NCBI RefSeq assembly: GCF_000020585.3
Contig: NC_011138.3
Span: 1,120,137-1,184,136, forward strand
DNA from: Alteromonas mediterranea DE
Lineage (GTDB): Bacteria; Pseudomonadota; Gammaproteobacteria; Enterobacterales; Alteromonadaceae
DNA: 64,000 nucleotides
Direction: 5' to 3'
Position numbers and translations under genes: made by a program. Below the pieces are notes generated by a model. It was given only the letters and a program-made list of their open reading frames with translations, did not search any database and was not told the origin of the DNA. Positions 7,541 through 16,806 of the stretch are shown here, one piece after another; within the stretch, counting starts at the first letter, position 1, and every line of letters begins with the position of its first letter.

Positions 7541-8590
7541 TCACAGCGAGCCCTGTAGTTGTTTGAACTGTCCCAGGATCATCGCCTTTTCCTGAAGTAT
7601 TACCTTGTTCTCGTCAGTCAGAAATGCAATTTTGTCCTGACAGACTTTTAGTTCGGCTTTGGTGGTCTCCAATGCTTGAGTTAACACAGCCACTTGCTTA
7701 TCGACATCTGCTTTCTGAGTGGTAATCACTGCCGCGTTTTCCGCCAGTTGTTCATTTTTATGCTGAAAATCCCGGCACTTCGTTAAGGCATCTTCAAGAT
7801 CACGCTTCAGATTTTGAATATCCTCTATCTTTCCGTTTAGCTCCCTGTTTAGCGTTGCATTGGCCTGTTCAAGTTTACCAGCGTCACTTTGTAACTGAGC
7901 ATTGGCATCAAATAACTCGGACGCTTTGAACTCGGCCTGGGTGAGCCGGTGTTGCAGATCCCGAACCTGGTCTTTTAATCCCTGAGTAACTGTACGAAAC
8001 TGTTCGCGCTCCTGCTGACGGTCTTCCGCTGTGCGCTGCTGATAGTGTTCAAAGTGTTCTCGAATATCCTTGTTTTCCTGCTTGAGTTCAGCAACGCTTT
8101 CCTTCAGTTCAGTGGTCCTCGCAATCGCTTCGTCTCGTTGGGACTCGGCTTTAACCAGGCTAATACGGACATCTTCCAGAGACTTTTCTGTCTCACCTTT
8201 TTCTTTGTTTTGCCGCTCAATCTGGCTATCAAGGTCTTGCTGTCGGGCAGTTAGCTGCACGATGGTGTTTTTGGCATCGGACAACTCTTTGCGAAGCGCT
8301 TTATTGAAACCTTCAAATTCCTGACGGACCTGCTCGATACGATGGTCGGCCATTTGTTGTACCCGCTCATGCAGTGACTTTACCACTTCGATCAAATCGT
8401 TCGGTAACCCGCCGGTATCGACCGCCTCTCCGTTATCGGATCGCCAACGTTTGAGCAGTGGCGCGATGGTGCTTTTGCTGCCGGTGCCGAGATGTTCACG
8501 CACCCGGTCTACAGTAGGTTCTTGGCGCTGACTTTTGATGGCCTCAGCGGCTTTGGCAACGTCGTGGTAAGTGACACCGGCACGGGCCAT
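7541..8590 (-). CDS. tnpT: Cointegrate resolution protein T (KfrA-like coiled coil)
   Basis: The 349-residue product has an N-terminal KfrA-type DNA-binding domain (residues about 5-75, VTYHDVAKAAEAI and REHLGTGSKSTIAPLLKRW). It then continues as an almost unbroken charged coiled coil from about residue 80 to the end. It is divergent from a tyrosine recombinase gene at 8796 across 205 bp holding inverted repeats. This is the layout of tnpT/tnpS in Tn4651- and Tn5041-type Tn3 transposons, where TnpT assists TnpS in resolving cointegrates. A plasmid KfrA is the alternative, but the tnpS neighbour favours TnpT. A palindrome 31 bases upstream may be its operator. Confidence 0.82.
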   Translation of the reverse strand: MARAGVTYHDVAKAAEAIKSQRQEPTVDRVREHLGTGSKSTIAPLLKRWRSDNGEAVDTGGLPNDLIEVVKSLHERVQQMADHRIEQVRQEFEGFNKALRKELSDAKNTIVQLTARQQDLDSQIERQNKEKGETEKSLEDVRISLVKAESQRDEAIARTTELKESVAELKQENKDIREHFEHYQQRTAEDRQQEREQFRTVTQGLKDQVRDLQHRLTQAEFKASELFDANAQLQSDAGKLEQANATLNRELNGKIEDIQNLKRDLEDALTKCRDFQHKNEQLAENAAVITTQKADVDKQVAVLTQALETTKAELKVCQDKIAFLTDENKVILQEKAMILGQFKQLQGSL

Positions 8591-8621
8591 GGTGAATTCC
8601 TCATAGATTATTTAATAACGT

Positions 8622-8638
8622 ATTACGTATCACGTAAT
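8622..8638. promoter_or_regulatory. Palindrome upstream of tnpT (possible TnpT site)
   Basis: ATTACGT-ATC-ACGTAAT is a perfect 7-bp-arm inverted repeat in the tnpT/tnpS gap. KfrA-type proteins bind palindromes in their own promoters, so self-binding is a reasonable inference. Confidence 0.55.
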
Positions 8639-8684
8639 ATAACATTATATATGTGAAATTCAACTGCACTTGAATTGCAATTAT

Positions 8685-8716
8685 TAACCCTCGATAATGA
8701 GTATTATCGTTGGTTA
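8685..8716. other. Likely recombination core (rst/res site) for TnpS
   Basis: Two 14-bp arms, TAACCCTCGATAAT and ATTATCGTTGGTTA, face each other across a 4-bp spacer (GAGT). The inner 7 bp of each arm are perfect, and over the whole arm there are two mismatches. Paired inverted arms around a short spacer are how tyrosine recombinases are loaded at a crossover site, and the site lies between tnpT and tnpS as in Tn4651. Confidence 0.65.
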
Positions 8717-8795
8717 TAATAGTCAGACAGAATTTTTCCACTTGTAACGCCGGTACATAGCCGCCTTTTGAGCGACTCCGGTAGGAATCCGATAC

Positions 8796-9806
8796 ATGAT
8801 CAATAAACCGACCAAATTAGCTACTGACTTATCGTTACGTAATGATGAGCCAGGTCAGATTGCCCGCCAGGACTCCGAAGCGCTGCGTCATTACCTCCAG
8901 GCAGCCACCTCCGACAACACCCGCAAGGCGTATCGGTCGGCCATCCGACAGTTTGAAAAATGGGGTGGGCGTCTGCCCACGGATCGGGATACGCTAATTC
9001 GTTATCTGCTGGCCCGTGCGGAGTCGCACAACTCTCGAACCCTGGATCTCCATTTGACGGCTATCAGCCAGTGGCACCACTACCAGGGCATCATTGACCC
9101 GGTGAAAGATCCGCTCGTTCGAAAAACAATGGAGGGCATTCGACGTACCCATGGCCTGCCCAAACGCAAAGCCAAGGCACTGCGCCTGTCGCACATTGCG
9201 CAGATGGTGGATCACCTGAGGCATTTGCCAGACTGTAAAAAGAAATGTAGAGATATTGCATTGGTGTTGACTGGCTTTTTCGGTGCCTTTCGCCGCAGTG
9301 AACTGGTCAAAGTGCAGGTTAGTGATCTGGTGTGGGAACCGGAGGGGCTGATCATCAAGTTACCCCGTTCCAAAACTGACCAACAGGCGATGGGTTTGAT
9401 ACGAGCTTTACCCTTTGGTGAGCAAAGCTGCTGTGCTGCGACGGCAGTTAAAGTGTGGATGGAAACGGCAGGCATTGACGAAGGGCCACTCTTTCGACCA
9501 GTAAACCGATGGGACCAGGTTCAAGCAAGACAACTAAATCCGGGCGCGATTAACGACTTGCTCAAGTCTTTGGGCAAAGCCTGTCGCTTCGATTTTGTGC
9601 CGGATCTAAGCAGCCATAGCTTTCGTCGAGGTTTGTCCACCTCAGCAGCTCGCGAGCGTATAGACTTTGAACTGATCAAAAAGCAAGGTGGCTGGAAAAG
9701 CGATGCCACCGTGTGGGAATACATCGAAGAAGGACAGCAATTGTCCGAAAATGCCTCTTTGATACTTATGGAAAAGATGGCAGCGATGATTTCAACTGAT
9801 AGCTAA
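8796..9806 (+). CDS. tnpS: Cointegrate resolution protein S (tyrosine recombinase)
   Basis: The 336-residue integrase-family protein has an N-terminal SAM-like DNA-binding domain (residues about 25-115) and a C-terminal catalytic domain. The recognisable active-site residues are Arg166 (GAFRRSEL), Lys193, His274 and Arg277 (HSFRRG), Trp300 in place of the second His, and the nucleophile Tyr309 (WEYIEEG). With TnpT it would resolve the cointegrates formed by a replicative Tn3-type transposase. The intact transposase at 16807 is the plausible partner, which would make 7.5-19.8 kb one degraded or mosaic transposon. ATG 8796 follows TAGGAATCCGATAC. Confidence 0.88.
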   Translation: MINKPTKLATDLSLRNDEPGQIARQDSEALRHYLQAATSDNTRKAYRSAIRQFEKWGGRLPTDRDTLIRYLLARAESHNSRTLDLHLTAISQWHHYQGIIDPVKDPLVRKTMEGIRRTHGLPKRKAKALRLSHIAQMVDHLRHLPDCKKKCRDIALVLTGFFGAFRRSELVKVQVSDLVWEPEGLIIKLPRSKTDQQAMGLIRALPFGEQSCCAATAVKVWMETAGIDEGPLFRPVNRWDQVQARQLNPGAINDLLKSLGKACRFDFVPDLSSHSFRRGLSTSAARERIDFELIKKQGGWKSDATVWEYIEEGQQLSENASLILMEKMAAMISTDS

Positions 9807-9824
9807 GCGAATCAGACCCTCCAC

Positions 9825-9856
9825 TTGACTCCGTATCTTAGTACAGAGTTTACTAT
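9825..9856 (+). promoter_or_regulatory. MerR-type operator/promoter before merR copy 2
   Basis: TTGACT, a spacer with CCGTATCTTAGTACAGAG (imperfect dyad), then TTACTA/TACTAT. It points at merR copy 2, 86 bp downstream. The half-sites are less symmetrical than at 4001 and 10365. Confidence 0.75.
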
Positions 9857-9941
9857 ATTCTACCCTTTCCACTAATCAGCATGTTGAACAGGGTTTCTCA
9901 AACGAATTGCAACCTTAGTCACGAGGAATAATAGAGCACGA

Positions 9942-10337
9942 ATGAACAGAACGATCAGCAAATTGGCCAAAGCACTCAATATAAATGTCGAGACGGTTCG
10001 TTTTTATGAGCGCCGGGGGTTAATCACACAACCACCCAAACCGGATACTGGTTATCGTCATTATCCAGAAGAGACGGTTAATCGCATCCGCTTTATCAAG
10101 CGTGCGCAAGAGCTTGGTTTTACCTTGGATGAGATCTCCAACCTGTTAAGCCTGAATGATTACCCCTGCAGCCAAGTGCAGGATCTAGCCGAGCTCAAGC
10201 TCATCGCCGTGAAAGAAAAAATGGCCGATTTACGGCGTTTGGAAAAGGCGTTAAAGGCGTTAAAGGCGTTATTAGCGCAATGCCAAAGCAATGACGACGA
10301 CAGCCATTGCCCCATCATCGATTCCCTACAACCCTGA
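9942..10337 (+). CDS. merR: MerR (copy 2) with three-residue helix insertion
   Basis: This Hg(II) sensor is closely similar to MerR copy 1 (same ETVRFYERRGL helix and CPIIDSLQP end) but has 131 residues. The extra residues come from a perfect threefold 9-bp repeat in the long dimerisation helix, giving KALKALKAL. The ligand cysteines are at 76, 114 and 123, so the first interval is 38 instead of the conserved 35. In known MerR dimers Cys of one subunit and two Cys of the other share one Hg, so a shift in this helix could change metal response or dimer register. The gene lies between two operators (9825 and 10365), in the same direction as merA. Confidence 0.93.
   Translation: MNRTISKLAKALNINVETVRFYERRGLITQPPKPDTGYRHYPEETVNRIRFIKRAQELGFTLDEISNLLSLNDYPCSQVQDLAELKLIAVKEKMADLRRLEKALKALKALLAQCQSNDDDSHCPIIDSLQP
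10244..10270 (+). repeat. Three tandem copies of a 9-bp unit inside merR
   Basis: AAAGGCGTT occurs three times without a mismatch. MerR copy 1 and reference MerR have the equivalent of one copy fewer here, so slippage added three codons. Confidence 0.9.
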
Positions 10338-10364
10338 TCAGATCGACCGATAATAAAATTCCAC

Positions 10365-11889
<1,525 letters not shown>

Positions 11890-11902
11890 GACGGTGCCGC
11901 CA

Positions 11903-12538
11903 ATGTATAACATGGATGAGATCGTGGAACGGCTGGGTCTGACCGGCGAAAGGGAAGCCGCGCTTCATGTGACGCTGTTGCGCGAGCTTGCCCTGGGACA
12001 ACCGGTCACTGTTGAGCGGCTCGCGAAGTCGCTCAACTGGACGACTGATGAGGCAGAGTTGGTGCTGGAAAAACTGCCCTGCGGGACCATCGAGTACGAC
12101 GGCCAGGGACGGCTGATCGGCTCCGGCATCACACTGCGAGAAACCCCGCATGCATTTGTTGTCAACGATCGGCCACTTTATACCTGGTGTGCACTGGATG
12201 CCTTGATGTTTCCAGCTGTCATCGGCGAACGGGCGCAGGTGCAATCGCGTTGCCCGCAGACGAACAACCCGGTCACCTTGACGGTTACGCCACAGGGAGT
12301 GGTTTCGCTTGAGCCGGAGGACGCGGTCGTCTCTTTAGTCTCGGTGGCCGCAGCGGGAGACATTCGAAGTGCGTTTTGTTGCGACGTCCATTTCTTTGCT
12401 TCACGGCAGGCCGGGGAGGCCTGGGGGCGGGATAAAATGCATGTGCACATGGTGAGTGTTCAGGAAGGTTTCGAACTGGGGCAGCGGATTGCGCACCTTA
12501 TACTCAACAGGGCAAGGAGTGACCAACATGGGAGCTAA
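11903..12538 (+). CDS. merB: Organomercurial lyase MerB (copy 2)
   Basis: The 211-residue protein protonolytically cleaves organomercurials. With ATG 11903 as start, the catalytic residues fall at Cys96, Asp99 (YTWCALDAL) and Cys159 (AFCCDVHFF), the numbering of the reference enzyme. That supports this start over GTG 11879, which would overlap merA. It differs widely from merB copy 1 and has a complete C-terminus. Its 3' end overlaps merD by 11 bases, which implies translational coupling. Confidence 0.93.
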   Translation: MYNMDEIVERLGLTGEREAALHVTLLRELALGQPVTVERLAKSLNWTTDEAELVLEKLPCGTIEYDGQGRLIGSGITLRETPHAFVVNDRPLYTWCALDALMFPAVIGERAQVQSRCPQTNNPVTLTVTPQGVVSLEPEDAVVSLVSVAAAGDIRSAFCCDVHFFASRQAGEAWGRDKMHVHMVSVQEGFELGQRIAHLILNRARSDQHGS

Positions 12539-12950
12539 TACCCGAATGGTAAACCCCAACCTTGAAGGTGGGCCGGGGGCGCAAAAAGAAGGCTGTGTCA
12601 TTTCCGAAGCGGCCCGTCTCTGCGGCCTGTCAGTGCATCAGATCCGGACTTATCTGGACATGCGATTGGTGTACGCCTGTGGCACCACTCAGGGGGGCTC
12701 TCGCTTGTTCGATGACGGCTGCCTGCAACGGTTGGCGTTGATCCGCTCCTGTCGTGAAGCCGGTCTCGGTCTCCCCGAGATTGCCGAATTTATACAGGCG
12801 CTCGACAACGGGGATAAAGGGCAGTGTCGAGCCGTCGAACGGCAAATTCAACACACAATTGCTGTTAAACGAGCCGCACTGAATCGCTGCACCCAGGCAC
12901 TCACCAAGGCGGCGCATGGAGTGAAGTTGAGCGCTCTCAAAGGGCCGTAA
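12528..12950 (+). CDS. merD: Secondary mer regulator MerD
   Basis: MerD is a MerR-like protein that down-regulates mer transcription by acting at the same operator. The 140-residue protein has a MerR-type HTH (ISEAARLCGLSVHQIRTYL), the GGSRLFDD wing and a helical C-terminal part. It lacks the three-cysteine Hg site layout of MerR. It carries an extension of about 20 residues before the HTH relative to the Tn501 protein. ATG 12528 follows AAGGAGTGACCAAC and overlaps the end of merB. Confidence 0.88.
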   Translation: MGANTRMVNPNLEGGPGAQKEGCVISEAARLCGLSVHQIRTYLDMRLVYACGTTQGGSRLFDDGCLQRLALIRSCREAGLGLPEIAEFIQALDNGDKGQCRAVERQIQHTIAVKRAALNRCTQALTKAAHGVKLSALKGP

Positions 12951-13027
12951 GTTGAGGTGGCACCGGACAGTGGCCGAATTGGGCTTTTGCAGGGAGTCGT
13001 AACTCTTCAATGCATTGGAGGTGGTTT

Positions 13028-13258
13028 ATGACGAACAATGAGCGCGAACCGACAGAAGTATCCCGGTCGCGCAATGGTTACTTGTGGGGGATATTGGCCG
13101 TGCTCAGTTGCCCCTGTCATTTGCCGATTCTCGCCATCGTGCTGGCTGGCACGAGCGCCGGCGCTTTTCTCGGGGAGCACTGGGTAATCGTGGGTATCGC
13201 GCTGACCGGCCTGTTCGTGCTGTCGCTGAGCCGACTACTAAGGGCCTTCAGCAAGTAA
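13028..13258 (+). CDS. merE: Mercury transporter MerE
   Basis: MerE is a small inner-membrane protein implicated in uptake of Hg(II) and methylmercury. The 76-residue product has the family core GYLWGILAVLSCPCHLPIL, with a vicinal-type cysteine pair in the first of two transmembrane segments, and the end SRLLRAFSK. ATG 13028 follows GGAGGTGGTTT. It closes the classical D-E end of the operon and supplies a possible importer in an operon that lacks merT. Confidence 0.92.
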   Translation: MTNNEREPTEVSRSRNGYLWGILAVLSCPCHLPILAIVLAGTSAGAFLGEHWVIVGIALTGLFVLSLSRLLRAFSK

Positions 13259-13353
13259 CGGTCCGGTGTCGTATCCGGTATGGATCGCGGCCCACTGTAT
13301 GTCAGATGCTAATCACGCGAGTTTACATTTACATAATAGCTGGAGAAAACTAA

Positions 13354-13806
13354 ATGAATTTCGACAATCAACTGTTAAGTAAAGAGAAATACATACCACT
13401 TATACTCCGGGTCATTGTTGGCCTATTGTGGGTTTGGATGGGCATCGTTCCCAAGCTAATTTATCCTGAACCGAGAGTTGCGATGGTGAGTAAAAGCTGG
13501 GTAATTGATTTGCTACCCATGAGTCCGGCGCATTTCATCTTTATTCTGGCAATAGCCGAAATAATAACTGGAGTAATGCTTCTCTTAGGCCTGTTCACAA
13601 GACTTGCTTCAATAGCACAAGCATTAATGATTATTATGATTATTGTCGGTGTTTGGAATATCGCTGCGATGCATGGCATTACTTCTCCTCATGCACATTT
13701 GCTTATGAAAGATATTCCATTATTCGGGATAAACATGGTGTTAATAATTACTGGCGGAGGTCTGTACTCCATAGACAATTGGAGAAAACAGAGTAAGGGT
13801 GTTTAA
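13354..13806 (+). CDS. DoxX-family membrane protein
   Basis: The 150-residue protein has four hydrophobic segments and resembles the DoxX/SURF4-like group (VGLLWVWMGIVPKL, EIITGVMLLLGLFTRLASIAQ). Members associate with redox enzymes or act in stress defence, but the biochemical role is not defined. It starts 95 bp after merE behind CTGGAGAAAACTAA and could be the last gene of the mer transcript. It is more AT-rich than merA-merE, so it may have been picked up separately. Confidence 0.75.
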   Translation: MNFDNQLLSKEKYIPLILRVIVGLLWVWMGIVPKLIYPEPRVAMVSKSWVIDLLPMSPAHFIFILAIAEIITGVMLLLGLFTRLASIAQALMIIMIIVGVWNIAAMHGITSPHAHLLMKDIPLFGINMVLIITGGGLYSIDNWRKQSKGV

Positions 13807-13884
13807 AACTCTGAAGACTCTGATTGAAGTGTTCGACATAGGCGATAATATAGCTCTCGTCAACCGCATAGGATCGTTGCCGCC

Positions 13885-14111
13885 ATGAACCAGTTAACCC
13901 TCTCCGAAGCCGAGTACCAGACCAAGAAGAGCAAAATTCGCCGCGAAATCTTTCTCGAACGAATGGACACGTTGATTCCCTGGAAACAGCTGGAGAAGAA
14001 CGTAGCGCATTATTACCCAAAAGGTCAGGACGGACGGCCTCCTGTCCCGTTGTCTTCCATGCTGCGCGTTCATTGTATGCCATTGTTCTATAACCTGAGC
14101 GATCCGATCTT
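13885..14111 (+). pseudogene. IS5-family transposase N-terminal remnant
   Basis: The frame encodes about 76 residues matching the start of IS5 transposases (LSEAEYQTKKSKIRREIF, then PWKQLEKNVAHYYPKGQDGR and FYNLSDP). It stops abruptly at the beginning of the globin gene. The catalytic domain is missing, so it is inert. It marks a deletion joint between doxX and the globin cassette. Confidence 0.8.
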
Positions 14112-14114
14112 GAA

Positions 14115-14510
14115 ATGCAGTCAACGCCGCGCGATCTAGACTCGCCCGAGGCTATCGCCGAAATGCTGGACGCCTTCTACCGGAAGGTCCTGGCCGATGA
14201 TCGCCTGCGTCCGCTGTTCTTGGATGTGGCAGAAATTGACCTCAGAACGCACCTGCCGTGTATCCGCGCCTATTGGTGCAAGCTGCTGCTCGGCGAACGC
14301 GACGGCTACCAGAGCAACATGGTCGCCCGCCACTTGGCGTTGCACGAGCAACACCCTTTGCAGCTAGATGACTTTGAGCGCTGGCTGGAGCTGTTTCGGG
14401 AGACCGTGAACGCAGATTTTACAGGGCCGAGCGCAGACCGCGCCAAGACATTAGCAACACGGATCGCGGGGAATCTTGTGCGACTTACACGTTCACCTAT
14501 CAGCACGTAA
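14115..14510 (+). CDS. Group 3 truncated hemoglobin
   Basis: The 131-residue protein has the short 2-on-2 globin pattern of group III (P-type). It shows the helix DAFYRKVLADDRLRPLF, a central THLPCIRAYWCKLLL segment and a likely proximal His region in ARHLALHEQHPLQLDDFERW. Such proteins bind O2 or NO; the substrate here is unknown. The start lies directly at the joint with the IS5 remnant, so its native promoter may be lost. It is the first of three high-GC genes in the same direction (globin, glutamate dehydrogenase, sterol-desaturase family). Confidence 0.85.
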   Translation: MQSTPRDLDSPEAIAEMLDAFYRKVLADDRLRPLFLDVAEIDLRTHLPCIRAYWCKLLLGERDGYQSNMVARHLALHEQHPLQLDDFERWLELFRETVNADFTGPSADRAKTLATRIAGNLVRLTRSPIST

Positions 14511-14598
14511 CGGACGATCGCACAACCCACTTGCATCGGGAAGCTGAATCATAAGACATCGCAAAACACTTTTTCGGGTTCGATAAGGAGTCACAACC

Positions 14599-15900
14599 AT
14601 GAGTCATTCCAACGACCAAAGCTTCGGTGACGACGGTCACCTGAACGGGATTTTTGACCAACTTGACGTCCCTGAGGACGTTCGCAGGCGTCTGGCCCAG
14701 GCGCAGCAAACCGTACAAATCAACATCCCGATCCGCATGGACGACGGCGCCTTGCAATTCTTTCCGGCCTGGCGCATTCGTTACGACGACACGCGTGGGC
14801 CGGGCAAAGGGGGCATCCGTTTCCATCCGGACGTGAGCTCGGAAGAAGTCACTGCGCTGAGCTTCTGGATGACCATCAAGTGCGCCGTGGTGGACCTGCC
14901 ATTCGGCGGTGCCAAAGGTGGTGTTCGGGTCGATCCCAAGGCGCTCTCCCGACTGGAACTGGAACGTCTGTCGCGTGGCTATATCCGCGCTTTTCATGAC
15001 CTTATCGGGCCGAACAGTGACATCCCGGCACCGGACGTCAACACCAACGACACCATCATGGGCTGGATGGCCGACGAATTTGCCCAGATCGAACGCCGTC
15101 AGGTACCGGCCACCATCACCGGCAAGCCTTTAGGGCTGGGCGGTTCCAGGGGACGCACCGCGGCCACCGGACGTGGCGCGCTGCAGGTGCTTGATCTGTG
15201 GGCCGAGCGCCGCGGCAAAACCCCTGAAGAACTCCGTGTGGCGGTCCAGGGTTTCGGCAATGCCGGTTATCACTTCGCCCGACTGGCCCGCGAGCGCGGC
15301 TATCGGATCGTCGCGCTGTCGGATTCCCAGGGTGCCATTCATGCCGCTGACGGACTTGATCCAGACCCGATCTGGCGCCATAAACACAAAAACCGGGAGC
15401 TCAAGGGCATGGTTTACTGTGATGAATCGATCTGCCAGGAAGCCGACGTCGAGCAACTGACCAACGACGAGCTGCTGGCGATGGATGTCGATGTACTGGT
15501 ACTAGCCGCACTGGAGGACGCCGTCACCGAGCAAAATGCCGCGACCGTGAACGCCGCCACGATCCTGGAAATCGCCAACGGGCCCGTCAGTAATGAGGCC
15601 GATGATCAACTAGCCAAACGCGGCGTCGAAGTGCTACCGGATGTATTGGTCAATGCCGGCGGTGTGATCGTCAGCCATCTGGAATGGGTGCAGAATCGCA
15701 TCGGTGATACCTGGTCCGAAGACGAAGTCAATCGGCGCCTCACCGAACGCCTGGCCCGCGAGGCCGCCGCCTGTTTCGACCGGGCGGAGGAAGATAACAT
15801 AACGCTGCGGACTGCGGCCTATACACAGGCCATCGGCCGCATCGCCGAGGCCATGACCCAACAAGGCACTCAGGGCTATTTCAACCATCATCAAGGATAG
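14599..15900 (+). CDS. gdhA: Glu/Leu/Phe/Val-type dehydrogenase (glutamate dehydrogenase)
   Basis: The 433-residue enzyme interconverts glutamate and 2-oxoglutarate plus ammonia. It shows the substrate-binding and catalytic lysine region (RGPGKGGIRFHPDVS, then LPFGGAKGGVRVDP), PNSDIPAPDVNTN, and the Rossmann nucleotide motif AVQGFGNAGYHFARL. It is full length for the hexameric catabolic type. ATG 14599 follows AAGGAGTCACAACC. Its GC content is far above the host flagellar genes. The next gene starts 12 bp after its stop, so the pair is probably co-transcribed. Confidence 0.9.
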   Translation: MSHSNDQSFGDDGHLNGIFDQLDVPEDVRRRLAQAQQTVQINIPIRMDDGALQFFPAWRIRYDDTRGPGKGGIRFHPDVSSEEVTALSFWMTIKCAVVDLPFGGAKGGVRVDPKALSRLELERLSRGYIRAFHDLIGPNSDIPAPDVNTNDTIMGWMADEFAQIERRQVPATITGKPLGLGGSRGRTAATGRGALQVLDLWAERRGKTPEELRVAVQGFGNAGYHFARLARERGYRIVALSDSQGAIHAADGLDPDPIWRHKHKNRELKGMVYCDESICQEADVEQLTNDELLAMDVDVLVLAALEDAVTEQNAATVNAATILEIANGPVSNEADDQLAKRGVEVLPDVLVNAGGVIVSHLEWVQNRIGDTWSEDEVNRRLTERLAREAAACFDRAEEDNITLRTAAYTQAIGRIAEAMTQQGTQGYFNHHQG

Positions 15901-15911
15901 ACGGTAAAGTC

Positions 15912-16715
15912 GTGCTCGGTAATGAGGTGGTCATACGGCTCGGGGTCTTCACGGGCATTCTGTGTGTCATGATACTTGCCGAAGCCGCCGCGCCACGTCG
16001 CGACCAGCGCTACACTCGCCGGCAACGGTGGCCACATAACCTCTTGATGGTCGTGGTGGATACCCTGGTGGTTCGGCTATTGTTTCCCGTGGCCGCCGTC
16101 GGAGCGGCGGTGATGGCGAATGAGCAGGCGTGGGGACTGTTAAATCTGGCCAATCTGCCAGTTTGGTTGTCGGTCCTTCTGGGGACGATCGCGCTTGATC
16201 TCGCAATCTACTTTCAGCATCGCATCTTTCATGCCGTGCCCTGGCTCTGGCGCTTGCATCGTATGCACCACGCGGATCTGGAATTTGACGTAACGACGGG
16301 CCTGCGTTTCCATCCTCTGGAAATTGTGCTTTCCATGGTCATTAAAATCTCCGTCGTGGTTGCGCTGGGAGCACCTGCGATCGCGGTACTGATTTTCGAG
16401 GTGATTCTCAATGCGACCTCAATGTTCAACCACGGAAACGTACGATTGCCTCAAGGACTGGAGCAAAAGTTGAGACCGGTGGTTGTTACGCCGGAAATGC
16501 ACCGCGTGCACCATTCGATTGTTCCTGAAGAGACAAATAGCAACTTTGGTTTTAATTTGCCTTGGTGGGACCGGCTTTTTGGCACCTATCGCGATCAGCC
16601 TGCCGCTGGCCATATTGGAATGATCATCGGCATCGAGGATTTTCGCGAGCCGCAGGACCTCCGGTTGGATCAGATGCTGATTCAGCCATTTCGTCGGACC
16701 CACCGACGGCCTTGA
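15912..16715 (+). CDS. Sterol desaturase / fatty acid hydroxylase-family protein
   Basis: This 267-residue membrane di-iron oxygenase-type protein has four or more hydrophobic segments. The histidine clusters expected of the family are present: HRIFH, HRMHH, FHPLE, NHGN and HRVHH. The substrate cannot be read from the sequence; bacterial members act on lipids or carotenoids. It begins with GTG 15912 right behind gdhA and is the third gene of the cassette. Confidence 0.85.
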   Translation: MLGNEVVIRLGVFTGILCVMILAEAAAPRRDQRYTRRQRWPHNLLMVVVDTLVVRLLFPVAAVGAAVMANEQAWGLLNLANLPVWLSVLLGTIALDLAIYFQHRIFHAVPWLWRLHRMHHADLEFDVTTGLRFHPLEIVLSMVIKISVVVALGAPAIAVLIFEVILNATSMFNHGNVRLPQGLEQKLRPVVVTPEMHRVHHSIVPEETNSNFGFNLPWWDRLFGTYRDQPAAGHIGMIIGIEDFREPQDLRLDQMLIQPFRRTHRRP

Positions 16716-16806
16716 TTGTAATGGGCAATAGGATTTTCAGGAATTATTGATCTTTTATTCGGCCAGAGAGGTCCCTTAAAAGGGCCGAAATATCAAGGGA
16801 TTGTCC

